18,630 nucleotides of DNA from contig JAKLFN010000018.1 of assembly GCA_022711195.1 (NCBI GenBank), positions 1 to 18,630 on the forward strand. Reading direction: 5' to 3'. Within the stretch, counting starts at the first letter, position 1. The number at the start of each line of letters is the position of its first letter. Origin of the DNA: Bacteroidota bacterium. GTDB lineage: Bacteria; Bacteroidota; Bacteroidia; Bacteroidales; VadinHA17. The position numbers and the translations under genes were made by a program. Below, in pieces: positions 6,564 through 14,062 of this stretch. Under the pieces are notes generated by a model that saw only the letters and a list, made by a program, of their open reading frames with translations, ran no database searches and was not told where the DNA came from.

Positions 6564-7307
6564 TTAATAACTTTTAATTTCACCGCCTCCAAAAACGACA
6601 GCTCCTTTCAGAACAAGCTGACTTTCAGTTTCAAGCGGCCTTCCCGGATATATCTTACGCTCATCGCTGAAACCGCCCAGAACAGGTGTGACCTCGACAG
6701 TAACATACCAGTTGTCGGGGACAATTATTGTTGCTCCTCCGAAAACAGCTGCTATTTCAAGGATATTTCTTCCAGGGGCGAGTTTGGCTTTTGTAAGGTC
6801 GAGTTCTATTCCACCGAAGACTGCTGATACTTTTCCGCCCCTGAAGCTCTGCGACACGATCTGCCTCTCACCGCCACTGAAAACATTTACATAGTCAATG
6901 TAGTCATCCCCGATAGTCCCCTTTGACGTAATAGAGGCCCACCCCTTTCTTTTGGTGACAATGAAAATTACCCCGATAATTATGAATATCGATGGCCAGA
7001 ACATGTTATACATGTGGAAGGTTTCACGGAAAATAAGAGGGATCATAAAGAATCCTCCCACTGCCATCACAATAATACCTCCTGTTTTTTCGCCCGATCC
7101 CAGTGTCATTACCAGGCCGATGGTCACCAGCAGCATTGGCCAGCTGAAAATGACATGGTCGATGAAATCGGGAAAAAAACCTGTGTTTCTGATAACAAGT
7201 GCCAGTCCTGCCAGAACAAGTACAACACCTATTATTACCCTGTTATTGAAATGATGTTCGTTCTTTTTGTTGCGATCATCACTCTTGTAATCATTAATTG
7301 TTTCCAT
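6564..7307 (-). CDS. LiaF-like membrane protein (LiaF transmembrane domain plus C-terminal LiaF-like domain)
   Basis: This 247-residue protein has four closely packed transmembrane helices (about 24-40, 52-70, 77-93, 103-117) followed by a soluble C-terminal domain of about 110 residues built from short beta repeats. Those repeats carry recurring FGG-type turns: FSGG at 143-146, FGG at 164-166 and 189-191, LGG at 210-212 and FGG at 239-241. This fits the LiaF family, whose Firmicutes member restrains the LiaRS envelope-stress system. Here the partner kinase is of the LytS type instead of LiaS. The gene follows the small DUF5668-like gene by 25 bases and precedes the kinase by 10. I infer that it modulates that kinase or belongs to its response. 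Orientation of the C-terminal domain is not determined. Confidence 0.8.
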   Translation of the reverse strand: METINDYKSDDRNKKNEHHFNNRVIIGVVLVLAGLALVIRNTGFFPDFIDHVIFSWPMLLVTIGLVMTLGSGEKTGGIIVMAVGGFFMIPLIFRETFHMYNMFWPSIFIIIGVIFIVTKRKGWASITSKGTIGDDYIDYVNVFSGGERQIVSQSFRGGKVSAVFGGIELDLTKAKLAPGRNILEIAAVFGGATIIVPDNWYVTVEVTPVLGGFSDERKIYPGRPLETESQLVLKGAVVFGGGEIKSY

Positions 7308-7332
7308 GGTCGTAAATTTATCTGTTTCCTGA

Positions 7333-7701
7333 TTATTTCTCTTTTTTTCTTCTCTTAATTAGGGATGAAATGATGAAAAAGATACCTGCCAGCACTATCA
7401 CCGATGGCCAGTATATTGTTTTCATCAGCTCGGGGATCTGGCCGTACCTGTCGTCGATAAAGAACCAGGTTCCTATCGAAAGCAAGGCCAATCCTCCTAT
7501 AAAATTCAGATTAAGGATAAGAAGCACTCCGATAAATACAAGTGCTGTCTCCCACGTAAAGTATTCCTTTATTCCTCCAAGGTTAAGGAGATCGTTTGTT
7601 GCCACCAGCAGGGCAGCTCCGAGGGCTACGAAGAAGAGCCCTATGCTTACCTGCGGATGATGCTCACGGTGCCTTTTCATTACATTATCGCTGTGTTTCA
7701 T
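7333..7701 (-). CDS. Small four-helix membrane protein, DUF5668/LiaI-LiaF-like transmembrane region
   Basis: This 122-residue protein is almost entirely membrane: a charged, His-rich N-terminus (KRHREHHPQ) is followed by hydrophobic helices at about 18-36, 50-64, 66-82 and 96-114, ending in a lysine/arginine-rich tail. The pattern resembles the transmembrane half of the LiaF-like protein encoded next, without its C-terminal domain, so the two may be paralogous or form a complex. The frame extends 15 codons upstream to 7746, but a -7 promoter element lies inside that extension (7724-7731). The ATG at 7701 is therefore taken as the start. It is the first gene of the four-gene minus-strand operon ending with the LytTR regulator. 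Function is unknown beyond this context. Confidence 0.75.
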   Translation of the reverse strand: MKHSDNVMKRHREHHPQVSIGLFFVALGAALLVATNDLLNLGGIKEYFTWETALVFIGVLLILNLNFIGGLALLSIGTWFFIDDRYGQIPELMKTIYWPSVIVLAGIFFIISSLIKRRKKEK

Positions 7702-7723
7702 GACTTTAATGTTTATTATGACC

Positions 7724-7731
7724 CAAAAATA
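7724..7731 (-). promoter_or_regulatory. Bacteroidota -7 promoter element for the Lia-like two-component operon
   Basis: On the minus strand this reads TATTTTTG, matching TAnnTTTG, 22 bases before the ATG at 7701. It supports choosing 7701 over the upstream in-frame start at 7746. No clear -33 element is present. It would drive the whole operon down to 4639. Confidence 0.5.
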
Positions 7732-7854
7732 TGGTATCGGGCACACCTCAGGGCAGTGATTTTCGGCGAATGACGGTTTTAGAGGGGTAAACAGCTGCCG
7801 GAGAGGTTTTTGTTACATTTTTGTTGATAATTTTTTTAATTGAATAAGCTTTCA

Positions 7855-7862
7855 TATTTTTG
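7855..7862 (+). promoter_or_regulatory. Bacteroidota -7 promoter element for yceD-rpmF-plsX-fabH
   Basis: TATTTTTG followed by CAAA matches TAnnTTTG and ends 19 bases before the ATG at 7882. It lies downstream of the alternative TTG start at 7840, so it argues for 7882. No -33 TTTG is found at ideal spacing. The divergent gap 7702-7881 holds this and the opposing promoter. Confidence 0.5.
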
Positions 7863-7881
7863 CAAACCAAATTTTGATGAG

Positions 7882-8403
7882 ATGTCGGGTACTTATTGCA
7901 TACCTGTAAGCGGATTGAAGGAGGGGGTACAGAGTTTCGAATTCAGGATCGGCAAAGAGTTCTTTGGAAGGTTTGAGGAGTCTGAAGTGAAGGAGGGCGA
8001 CCTGGCTGTTATTGTAGAAGCCGAGAAGCACTCATCACATGCCGGCCTTAACATACATATTTCGGGAAAGGTTATGATTTCGTGTGACAGGTGCCTGGAG
8101 TATTTTGCCCATCCCGTTGAGTGCAGAAACAATCTCCTCATCAAGTTCGGAAAGCTCTTTGATGACAGCGATCCCGATATAATCACAATACCTGCAGCGG
8201 AAAACGAACTCGACATGGCTCAGTATTTTTATGAGTATATAATGCTCGCCCTTCCCATACAAAAGGTCCATCCGGCTAATAAGAACGGGAAGAGCACCTG
8301 TGACCCTGAAATGATTAAGAAGATAAAAGCGCACACTGTTAACGACGATGAAAATAAAGATCCCCGGTGGGATGAACTAAAGAAACTGATACATAACAAT
8401 TAA
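7882..8403 (+). CDS. yceD: YceD/DUF177 family protein, L32-linked
   Basis: This 173-residue member of the DUF177/YceD family is nearly always encoded next to rpmF, and has been linked to ribosomal RNA processing in other organisms. Visible family marks are the cysteine pair ISCDRCLEYF (C68, C71), the helix YFYEYIMLALPIQKVH (about 115-130), a further Cys at 140 and the C-terminal DPRWDELKKL (160-169). The usual family pattern of two Cys and a later Cys is kept, suggesting metal binding, though this is unproven. The frame extends to a TTG at 7840, but a promoter element overlaps that stretch and the extra residues look like translated leader, so the ATG at 7882 is preferred. It begins the rpmF-plsX-fabH operon, with only 11 bases before rpmF. 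Confidence 0.87.
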   Translation: MSGTYCIPVSGLKEGVQSFEFRIGKEFFGRFEESEVKEGDLAVIVEAEKHSSHAGLNIHISGKVMISCDRCLEYFAHPVECRNNLLIKFGKLFDDSDPDIITIPAAENELDMAQYFYEYIMLALPIQKVHPANKNGKSTCDPEMIKKIKAHTVNDDENKDPRWDELKKLIHNN

Positions 8404-8414
8404 TAATTCAAAAA

Positions 8415-8600
8415 ATGCCAAATCCCAAACGTAAACACTCGAAACAAAGGAGAGACAAGCGCAGGACACATTACAAGGCAACGGCACCGACAACAGCTGT
8501 TTGCTCAAACTGCGGCTCTTCAGTTCAGTACCACAGGGTTTGCCCTGAGTGCGGATATTACAGGGGGAAGCTTGCTGTTGAGAAAAAAGCTACTGCCTGA
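8415..8600 (+). CDS. rpmF: 50S ribosomal protein L32
   Basis: This 61-residue basic protein of the large ribosomal subunit has the typical N-terminus MPNPKRKHSKQRRDKRR. Four cysteines, CSNC at about 30-33 and CPEC at about 43-46, form the zinc-ribbon of the zinc-binding form of L32. VQYHRVCPECGYYRG is the conserved C-terminal block. Length is normal for the family. It lies between yceD and plsX, the arrangement that links ribosome synthesis with lipid synthesis in many bacteria. Confidence 0.98.
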   Translation: MPNPKRKHSKQRRDKRRTHYKATAPTTAVCSNCGSSVQYHRVCPECGYYRGKLAVEKKATA

Positions 8601-8625
8601 TAAAGCCTTACCAACACCTTAAGCC

Positions 8626-9567
8626 ATGAAAATTGGTGTAGATGTAATGGGCGGAGATTTTGCACCTGAAGTGGTAATTGAGGGTGCAGTGGATTCTCTG
8701 CAGTATTTATCTGCTGCTGATGAGCTGGTACTGATCGGTGATGAGAAATCAATTCTCAGTAAGCTAAGGGAGCTGAATACAGATCCTTCGCGGTTCAGGA
8801 TAGTGCCTACAACACAGGTAATTGAGATGGGCGATGTGCCTTCAAAAGCTTTTACCCAGAAACCTGATTCAAGCATTGCTGTCGGATTCAGGCTGCTGAG
8901 ACTTAAGGGAATAGATGGTTTTTGCAGTGCCGGCAACACAGGCGCCATGCTCGTGGGGGCAACATACAACGTGGCCGTGATACCCGGCGTATTGCGGCCT
9001 GCCCTGGCAACAATCCTGCCATCGGTCGACGGCCGTAATTCTGTGATCCTTGATGTGGGCCTTAATCCTGATACAAAACCGGAAGTCCTGGTACAATACG
9101 GCATCCTTGGTTCCCTCTTTGCAAAAAATGTCCTTGAGATAGATAATCCCCGGGTTAGGCTCCTCAACATCGGGGAAGAAGAATCAAAAGGAACACCGGC
9201 TGTTAAAGCAGCATACGAGATGATGAAGAATCATCCATCAATCAACTTTGAGGGAAATATCGAAGCCAACAACCTTTTCAGGGAAGCTATGGCCGATGTC
9301 ATTGTTTGTGACGGATTTGTAGGTAATGTAATGCTTAAGCAGACAGAGGCGTTTCATCATATCTATAAGGAGCGCAATCTGAAAGATCCGTTTTTTGACA
9401 GGCTCGATTTTGAAAGCATCGGAGGAACACCTGTTGTGGGAGTGAGCGCAAATGTGGTTGTGGGGCACGGAATATCGCGACGTAAGGCTATAATGAATAT
9501 GATACGTCAGACATGGGCCGTAGTCCATGCCAATTTTGCTGAGAAGATCAGAGAAGCATTTGAATAA
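8626..9567 (+). CDS. plsX: Phosphate acyltransferase PlsX
   Basis: This 313-residue protein converts acyl-ACP and inorganic phosphate to acyl-phosphate, the acyl donor for PlsY in the first step of phosphatidic acid synthesis; it is a peripheral membrane enzyme. Conserved blocks are present in order: [11 protein letters not shown] (4-14), [11 protein letters not shown] (101-111), GVLRPALA (121-128), [16 protein letters not shown] and, near the end, [10 protein letters not shown]. Length is close to the family norm. The start lies 25 bases after rpmF. The stop TAA shares its last base with the fabH start (TAATG), so translation of the two is probably coupled. Confidence 0.97.
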   Translation: MKIGVDVMGGDFAPEVVIEGAVDSLQYLSAADELVLIGDEKSILSKLRELNTDPSRFRIVPTTQVIEMGDVPSKAFTQKPDSSIAVGFRLLRLKGIDGFCSAGNTGAMLVGATYNVAVIPGVLRPALATILPSVDGRNSVILDVGLNPDTKPEVLVQYGILGSLFAKNVLEIDNPRVRLLNIGEEESKGTPAVKAAYEMMKNHPSINFEGNIEANNLFREAMADVIVCDGFVGNVMLKQTEAFHHIYKERNLKDPFFDRLDFESIGGTPVVGVSANVVVGHGISRRKAIMNMIRQTWAVVHANFAEKIREAFE

Positions 9568-10565
9568 TGGGGAAAATCAGAGCTGCCATAACTGGCATAC
9601 ACGCATGGGTACCTGAATACCGGTTGACAAACCAGGAGCTTTCGAAAATGGTCGACACCTCCGACGAGTGGATCATGCAGAGAGTGGGTATAAAGGAGCG
9701 CAGGATCCTTAAAGGAGAAGGCCTTGGAACTTCCGACCTTGGAGTCAATGCCGTCACCGGGCTTCTCGAAAAGACAAACACTTCTCCTGATGATATCGAA
9801 CTTCTTATATGCTCTACAGTAACCCCCGACATGGCCTTCCCTGCAACGGCTAACATTATTTGCGACAAGGCAGGGATAAAAAATGCCTTCAGCTTTGACC
9901 TTGGCGCCGCATGCTCGGGATTCCTTTTCGGGCTCCAGACAGCAGCAGCATACATTGAATCCGGAAGATATAAAAAGGTTATACTGGTGGGAGCCGACAA
10001 GATGTCTTCTATTGTCGATTATTCCGACCGTACCACCTGCCCCCTCTTTGGCGATGCTGCAGGAGCAGTGCTTATAGAACCGACATCTGAGGAAACAGGC
10101 GTGATGGATCATATACTGCGTGCCGACGGATCGGGCCGCAAATTCCTTCATATCAAGGCAGGAGGATCGCTTAAGCCGGCTTCACATGAAACGATAGAGG
10201 CAAAAGAACACTTTATTTATCAGGAAGGGCAGAGTGTTTTCAAATTTGCAGTATCAAATATGGCCGATGTGGCTGCAGAGATCATGGAGAAAAACAACCT
10301 GAAATCGGAAGATATCGCTTGGCTTGTTCCTCACCAGGCAAACCTGAGGATAATTGATGCAACAGGAAGGAGAATGGGCCTGCCCCCGGAAAAGGTAATG
10401 ATCAACATCCAGAACTATGGCAATACCACTGCCGCCACTATACCTCTTTGCCTGTGGGAATATGAGAGCAAATTGAAAAAAGGCGACATCCTTATTCTCG
10501 CTGCATTCGGCGGCGGATTTACGTGGGGCTCAATTTATCTTAAGTGGGCGTATGACCCAAAATAA
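9567..10565 (+). CDS. fabH: 3-oxoacyl-ACP synthase III (beta-ketoacyl-ACP synthase III)
   Basis: This 332-residue condensing enzyme joins acetyl-CoA to malonyl-ACP to start fatty acid synthesis in the cytoplasm. The catalytic triad is visible: Cys116 in [11 protein letters not shown], His256 in [11 protein letters not shown] and Asn286 in [11 protein letters not shown]. The N-terminal [16 protein letters not shown] and the C-terminal [16 protein letters not shown] are typical of FabH. Length matches the family. The start codon overlaps the plsX stop by one base. As the last gene of the yceD operon it feeds the same lipid pathway as PlsX. No terminator is seen before the bactofilin gene, so some read-through toward the ATP synthase genes is possible. 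Confidence 0.97.
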   Translation: MGKIRAAITGIHAWVPEYRLTNQELSKMVDTSDEWIMQRVGIKERRILKGEGLGTSDLGVNAVTGLLEKTNTSPDDIELLICSTVTPDMAFPATANIICDKAGIKNAFSFDLGAACSGFLFGLQTAAAYIESGRYKKVILVGADKMSSIVDYSDRTTCPLFGDAAGAVLIEPTSEETGVMDHILRADGSGRKFLHIKAGGSLKPASHETIEAKEHFIYQEGQSVFKFAVSNMADVAAEIMEKNNLKSEDIAWLVPHQANLRIIDATGRRMGLPPEKVMINIQNYGNTTAATIPLCLWEYESKLKKGDILILAAFGGGFTWGSIYLKWAYDPK

Positions 10566-10568
10566 TTT

Positions 10569-10576
10569 TATATTTG
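10569..10576 (+). promoter_or_regulatory. Bacteroidota -7 promoter element for the bactofilin-ATP synthase operon
   Basis: TATATTTG matches TAnnTTTG and lies just after the fabH stop, 36 bases before the ATG at 10613. It would give a leader of about 30 bases. No -33 element is evident. It is the only good candidate found for driving bactofilin, atpZ and the atp genes. Confidence 0.4.
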
Positions 10577-10612
10577 TCATTTATTAACTGAAAACACTTT
10601 ATTTTTTTCAAA

Positions 10613-10999
10613 ATGGCAAAATACAACGAACCCGAAACAGCAGCCATAAACCTTATCAGCCTGGGCACAGATATAACCGGCGATATTAAATCGACAGGCG
10701 ACATCAGGATTGACGGAACACTGACAGGAAATCTTAATACAAAGGGCAAAGTGGTAATAGGTCCGTCGGGAAAGGTTAACGGAGAAGTTATCTGCAAGAA
10801 CTCCGAAGTATCCGGAAATGTTGAGGGCAGGATCATTGTTAACCAGTTGCTGATACTTAAAGCTTCTTCCAGGATTACTGGCGATATAGCTACATCAAAG
10901 CTTTCGATTGAGCCGGGTGCCATATTCTCCGGGAACTGCAAAATGAGCGACAACGATAATAATGGAGGAGCAGGATCAGCAAAACAAGCCGCAAAATAA
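10613..10999 (+). CDS. Bactofilin (polymer-forming cytoskeletal protein)
   Basis: This 128-residue protein has the repetitive short beta-strand pattern of bactofilins, which form non-nucleotide-dependent filaments on the membrane through a right-handed beta-helix core. Repeated turns such as GDIKSTGDIRIDGTLTG, GKVNGEVICKNSEVSG and SRITGDIATSKLSIEPG mark the core at about 20-115. A short flexible N-terminus and a Gly/Asn/Lys tail flank it. Known bactofilins help shape cells, place cell-wall enzymes and organise polar structures. The gene's last 38 bases also encode the start of atpZ in another frame, so it is almost certainly transcribed with the ATP synthase genes. Whether it has any role in ATP synthase placement is unknown; co-transcription alone does not show it. 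Confidence 0.9.
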   Translation: MAKYNEPETAAINLISLGTDITGDIKSTGDIRIDGTLTGNLNTKGKVVIGPSGKVNGEVICKNSEVSGNVEGRIIVNQLLILKASSRITGDIATSKLSIEPGAIFSGNCKMSDNDNNGGAGSAKQAAK

Positions 11000-11192
11000 A
11001 GGCCTTCAGAATTTTGCTCGCTATTCGGGAATGGCCTTCCAGATGGCCGGCATTATTCTCCTGACAACTTTTGGAGGCGTGAAGCTTGATAAAATCACCC
11101 ACCGGGAAACACCCGTTTTCACAATAATTCTCTCCCTGCTGGGAGTCTTTGCCGCTATTTATATTTCGATCAGGGAGTTTCTTAAAAAGTAA
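10962..11192 (+). CDS. atpZ: AtpZ/AtpI-family ATP synthase accessory membrane protein
   Basis: This 76-residue protein has a polar Gln/Asn/Lys-rich N-terminus, then two transmembrane helices (about 23-40 and 50-69) joined by a short loop. FARYSGMAFQMAG and TFGGVKLDKI are typical of the AtpZ family, small membrane proteins encoded at the front of F1Fo operons and linked to ATP synthase assembly or Mg/Ca handling. The start at 10962 lies 38 bases inside the bactofilin gene. The next Met (11031) would cut off the conserved FARYS segment and no other ATG lies between, so the overlap is probably real. The AtpI-like gene follows after six bases. Confidence 0.87.
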   Translation: MEEQDQQNKPQNKGLQNFARYSGMAFQMAGIILLTTFGGVKLDKITHRETPVFTIILSLLGVFAAIYISIREFLKK

Positions 11193-11198
11193 ATCTTC

Positions 11199-11585
11199 AT
11201 GAAGTCACTGATGAAGCATATCCGGCTTCTTTTATTGCTTGAAGCATTAATACTTGCCTCGGGGTATTTCATAATTTCAAAATCAGGCACAGGGATAACC
11301 TTCGGAGAAACAGCCCTTCTGTCTGCTATTATGTGCCTCATCGCGGTAGTCACACTTGTCATTTTTTTCCGCGGGCAGGGAAAAGATCCTTCATCACAGA
11401 CAATGCACAGCCTTGTGGCTGTGTCGCTTAAATTTCTGATGGAACTCGTACTTGCCCTGGTTTGGTTTTTTGTAGTTAAAAAAACACAATTAGCTTCAGT
11501 TGTATTATTTTTTGTTCTATATTTAACGTTCACAATGTTTTCGGTCCTGATAATGATGAAAACATTGAAAAACAGGGCTATATAA
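11199..11585 (+). CDS. AtpI-like ATP synthase-associated membrane protein
   Basis: This 128-residue hydrophobic protein has four predicted helices at about 8-26, 36-57, 71-92 and 98-118. Its size, topology and place between atpZ and atpB match the ATP synthase I-chain (AtpI) group, which assists c-ring assembly in other bacteria. Sequence conservation in this family is weak and I see no diagnostic motif, so the call rests mainly on position and topology. It ends 11 bases before the atpB start. Confidence 0.6.
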   Translation: MKSLMKHIRLLLLLEALILASGYFIISKSGTGITFGETALLSAIMCLIAVVTLVIFFRGQGKDPSSQTMHSLVAVSLKFLMELVLALVWFFVVKKTQLASVVLFFVLYLTFTMFSVLIMMKTLKNRAI

Positions 11586-11596
11586 CTGATCAGATT

Positions 11597-12652
11597 TTGA
11601 AAACAAAAATTAGGGTAAGCATTTTTTATTTGTTTTTTCTTGCAGGATTATCTCTTCCGGCTTTCGGACAGCACGGAGAGGCTCCTGAAAAAGAATTTAA
11701 TGCCAGTGAATTCATTCTCGACCATATCGGCGATTCACATGAATGGCATATTCTTACCACGCCAGCCGGGAAAAGCATAGCCATCTACCTGCCTGTAATT
11801 CTTTACTCAGGGGAAAAAGGATTAGATGTCTTCTCTTCAAAAAAGCTTGCACATGGACATGTTTACAAAGGTTACAGGCTTGAAGAGGAAGGCAGCCTGA
11901 AAGGGAAAATCGTTAATGTCGACGGTGCTGGTAATATCATCGAAGGGAAACGGCCTCTCGACTTCTCGATGACAAAAACAGTTGTGGCGATGTTGTTTGC
12001 CGCTATAATAGGCCTATGGGTATTTCTTTCCCTGGCACGTTCGTACAGGAAAACAGGGATAAGCCACCCGCAGGGCCTGCAGAGCTTCCTCGAACCTGTG
12101 ATCCTGTTTATCCGCGACGATGTTGCAATACCAAATATCGGGGAACATAAATATGAAAAATACATGCCCTACCTTCTGACAGTATTTGTGTTTATCCTGC
12201 TGAATAACATCATGGGGCTTATCCCTTTTCCTCCGCCCTTTGGAGGTAATGTTACCGGTAACGTGGGCGTAACATTTGTCCTTGCCCTGTTTACTTTCCT
12301 GATCACACAGTTCAGCGGAAACAAGGCACACTGGAAACATGTATTTGCAGCGCCGGGAGTACCGGTATGGCTTCTTCCAATAATGATACCCGTAGAGCTG
12401 ATAGGGCTTATCTCGAAACCGTTTGCCCTGATGATCCGTCTCTTCGCAAACATCACTGCAGGACATATAATCGTATTGAGCCTCATCTGTCTGATATTCA
12501 TCTTCAACACGGTATGGGTTGCCCCGGTATCAATCATCTTTGTAGTATTCATGGATTGCATCGAGCTTCTTGTTGCATTCCTCCAGGCATATATATTCAC
12601 GCTTCTTTCGTCGCTGTTCATAGGAATGGCTACTGCAGAAGCACATCATTAA
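11597..12652 (+). CDS. atpB: F1Fo ATP synthase subunit a, with signal peptide and N-terminal extension
   Basis: Subunit a of the membrane Fo sector forms the proton half-channels. At 351 residues it is longer than the E. coli protein (271). It begins with a signal peptide (about 1-24, ending AFG-Q) and an extra, probably periplasmic, region to about residue 125; this layout is usual in Bacteroidota. The channel core follows: helices from about 127, then EPVILFIRDDVAIPNIG, YLLTVFVFILLNNIMGLIP, and the essential Arg281 in ALMIRLFANITAGH. The start is a TTG at 11597, because no ATG precedes the signal peptide in frame. It sits directly after the AtpI-like gene and 18 bases before atpE. Confidence 0.95.
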   Translation: MKTKIRVSIFYLFFLAGLSLPAFGQHGEAPEKEFNASEFILDHIGDSHEWHILTTPAGKSIAIYLPVILYSGEKGLDVFSSKKLAHGHVYKGYRLEEEGSLKGKIVNVDGAGNIIEGKRPLDFSMTKTVVAMLFAAIIGLWVFLSLARSYRKTGISHPQGLQSFLEPVILFIRDDVAIPNIGEHKYEKYMPYLLTVFVFILLNNIMGLIPFPPPFGGNVTGNVGVTFVLALFTFLITQFSGNKAHWKHVFAAPGVPVWLLPIMIPVELIGLISKPFALMIRLFANITAGHIIVLSLICLIFIFNTVWVAPVSIIFVVFMDCIELLVAFLQAYIFTLLSSLFIGMATAEAHH

Positions 12653-12655
12653 TAA

Positions 12656-12889
<234 letters not shown>

Positions 12890-12903
12890 TTGGTAAACGA
12901 AAA

Positions 12904-12940
12904 AAATGATGCCTGCAACGGTTGGTTGCAGGTATCATTT
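12904..12940 (+). terminator. Strong stem-loop between atpE and atpF (partial terminator or mRNA-processing element)
   Basis: A 16-base arm at 12904-12919 pairs with 12925-12940 around the loop GGTTG; the only deviation is one G-U pair. The core CCTGCAAC/GTTGCAGG is GC-rich. Downstream comes AAATCATTTTTG, which has a short U-run but not directly at the stem. It cannot be a full terminator unless atpF has its own promoter; CATTTTTG at 12945-12952 is a one-mismatch -7 motif. Partial termination or 3'-end protection of an atpBE message is the likely role, by inference. Confidence 0.7.
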
Positions 12941-12968
12941 AAATCATTTTTGAATTAAAATTATTGCT

Positions 12969-13478
12969 ATGATATTCTTATCAAACAGTCTTACTTCACC
13001 GGGAATAGGAGTGGTTATCTGGGCTGTTCTTATTTTCAGCATCTTCTTCCTTATCCTGGCAAAGTTTGGATGGAAACCAATCCTTTCGGCCGTTAAGGCG
13101 AGAGAGGAAATGATCAAAGGATCACTGGCCTCAGCTGCAAAAGCCAGGGAAGAAATGCAGAAGCTCCAGAGCGATAACGAAGCCATCCTGCGAAAGGCGC
13201 GCGAAGAGCGTGAAATCATTCTTAAAGAAGCCCGGGAAGTCCGTGACAAGCTTATTGCCGAGGCTAAAGGGAAAGCTTCTGATGAAGCCGAAAAGATAGT
13301 TGAGAAGGCAAGACAGTCAATCGAACGGGAAAAATCAAAAGCCCTGTCGGAAATACACGAACAGGTAACAACTCTTTCGATCGACATTGCATCAAAACTG
13401 CTTGGCGAAAAACTCAGCAGGACTGAAGAGCAGGAGAAGCTCATCAGCAAGTACCTTAAAGACATTGATCTGAATTAA
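12969..13478 (+). CDS. atpF: F1Fo ATP synthase subunit b
   Basis: Subunit b is the 169-residue peripheral stalk of ATP synthase. One N-terminal transmembrane helix (about 14-33) is followed by LAKFGWKPILSAVKAREEMI and a long charged, Ala-rich alpha-helical coiled coil (about 45-155), the standard b-subunit layout. It connects subunit a in the membrane with subunit delta and the F1 head. It starts 79 bases after atpE, a gap holding the stem-loop, while the next gene, atpH, follows after two bases. Confidence 0.96.
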   Translation: MIFLSNSLTSPGIGVVIWAVLIFSIFFLILAKFGWKPILSAVKAREEMIKGSLASAAKAREEMQKLQSDNEAILRKAREEREIILKEAREVRDKLIAEAKGKASDEAEKIVEKARQSIEREKSKALSEIHEQVTTLSIDIASKLLGEKLSRTEEQEKLISKYLKDIDLN

Positions 13479-13480
13479 CG

Positions 13481-14029
13481 ATGAACCAGGGCAAAATATC
13501 TGTCAGATACTCACGGGCTCTTTTCAGCTCAGCAACTGAAAAGAAACTGATTGATAAAGTATATAACGACATGATCTATATTTCAGAGATCACTGCCTTG
13601 CCGGAAATGAAAGAACTGCTTAACAGCCCGATAATAGTTCCTTCAAAAAAGAAAGAGATAATACATAATGTTACGGCAGGAAAGATCCAGCCATTAACAT
13701 TATCCCTTATCGACCTGGCAATTAAAAACGGAAGAGAAGCTTTTCTTCCGGGAATAGCACGTGAATTCATCCACCAGACCAGGAAAAGCCAGGGTATTAC
13801 CGAATCCGTGCTTACGACAGCAGTTAAGGTCGACGATAAGATCAGGAAACAGATCACAGACCTGCTCACCGGATTATTTAAAACAAAAGTAGACCTCAGG
13901 GAGGTTGTCGATAAAGATATTATCGGCGGATTCATCCTCAGGGTGGAAGATAACTATATCAACGCAAGCATAAAGAACAAGCTGAGAAAAATAGAAAAGG
14001 AGCTGAAAGGCCATTCACTTTCAGCATGA
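13481..14029 (+). CDS. atpH: F1Fo ATP synthase subunit delta
   Basis: This 182-residue subunit (OSCP homologue) fixes the F1 head to the b stalk. The N-terminal helical domain starts with ISVRYSRALFSSA, and the conserved C-terminal block DIIGGFILRVEDNYINASI lies at about 146-164, followed by a short charged helix. Length is typical. The start lies two bases after the atpF stop and the gene ends 33 bases before atpA. Confidence 0.95.
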   Translation: MNQGKISVRYSRALFSSATEKKLIDKVYNDMIYISEITALPEMKELLNSPIIVPSKKKEIIHNVTAGKIQPLTLSLIDLAIKNGREAFLPGIAREFIHQTRKSQGITESVLTTAVKVDDKIRKQITDLLTGLFKTKVDLREVVDKDIIGGFILRVEDNYINASIKNKLRKIEKELKGHSLSA

Positions 14030-14062
14030 CGAATAACAATCAGGAATCTAAGAAAAAACAAT

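Noticed and set aside
7840..7881. Upstream TTG extension of yceD by 14 codons
   Set aside because: The extension contains the -7 promoter motif at 7855-7862 and does not resemble the family N-terminus.
8619..9170. Minus-strand reading frame (183 codons) opposite plsX
   Set aside because: plsX is complete and conserved here; the opposite translation is Ser/Arg/Thr-rich with no family features, an ordinary coding shadow.
9507..10151. Long minus-strand reading frame (214 codons) opposite fabH
   Set aside because: fabH has its full catalytic triad and family blocks on the plus strand; the opposite frame gives a Cys-rich, motif-free protein.
12014..12621. Two overlapping 150-codon minus-strand frames opposite atpB
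   Set aside because: They mirror conserved atpB segments, have no start context and no recognisable domain.
12904..12940. Complete rho-independent terminator ending the atp operon
   Set aside because: The U-run is not directly after the stem and five further atp-linked genes follow in the same direction with only a weak promoter candidate, so full termination is unlikely.
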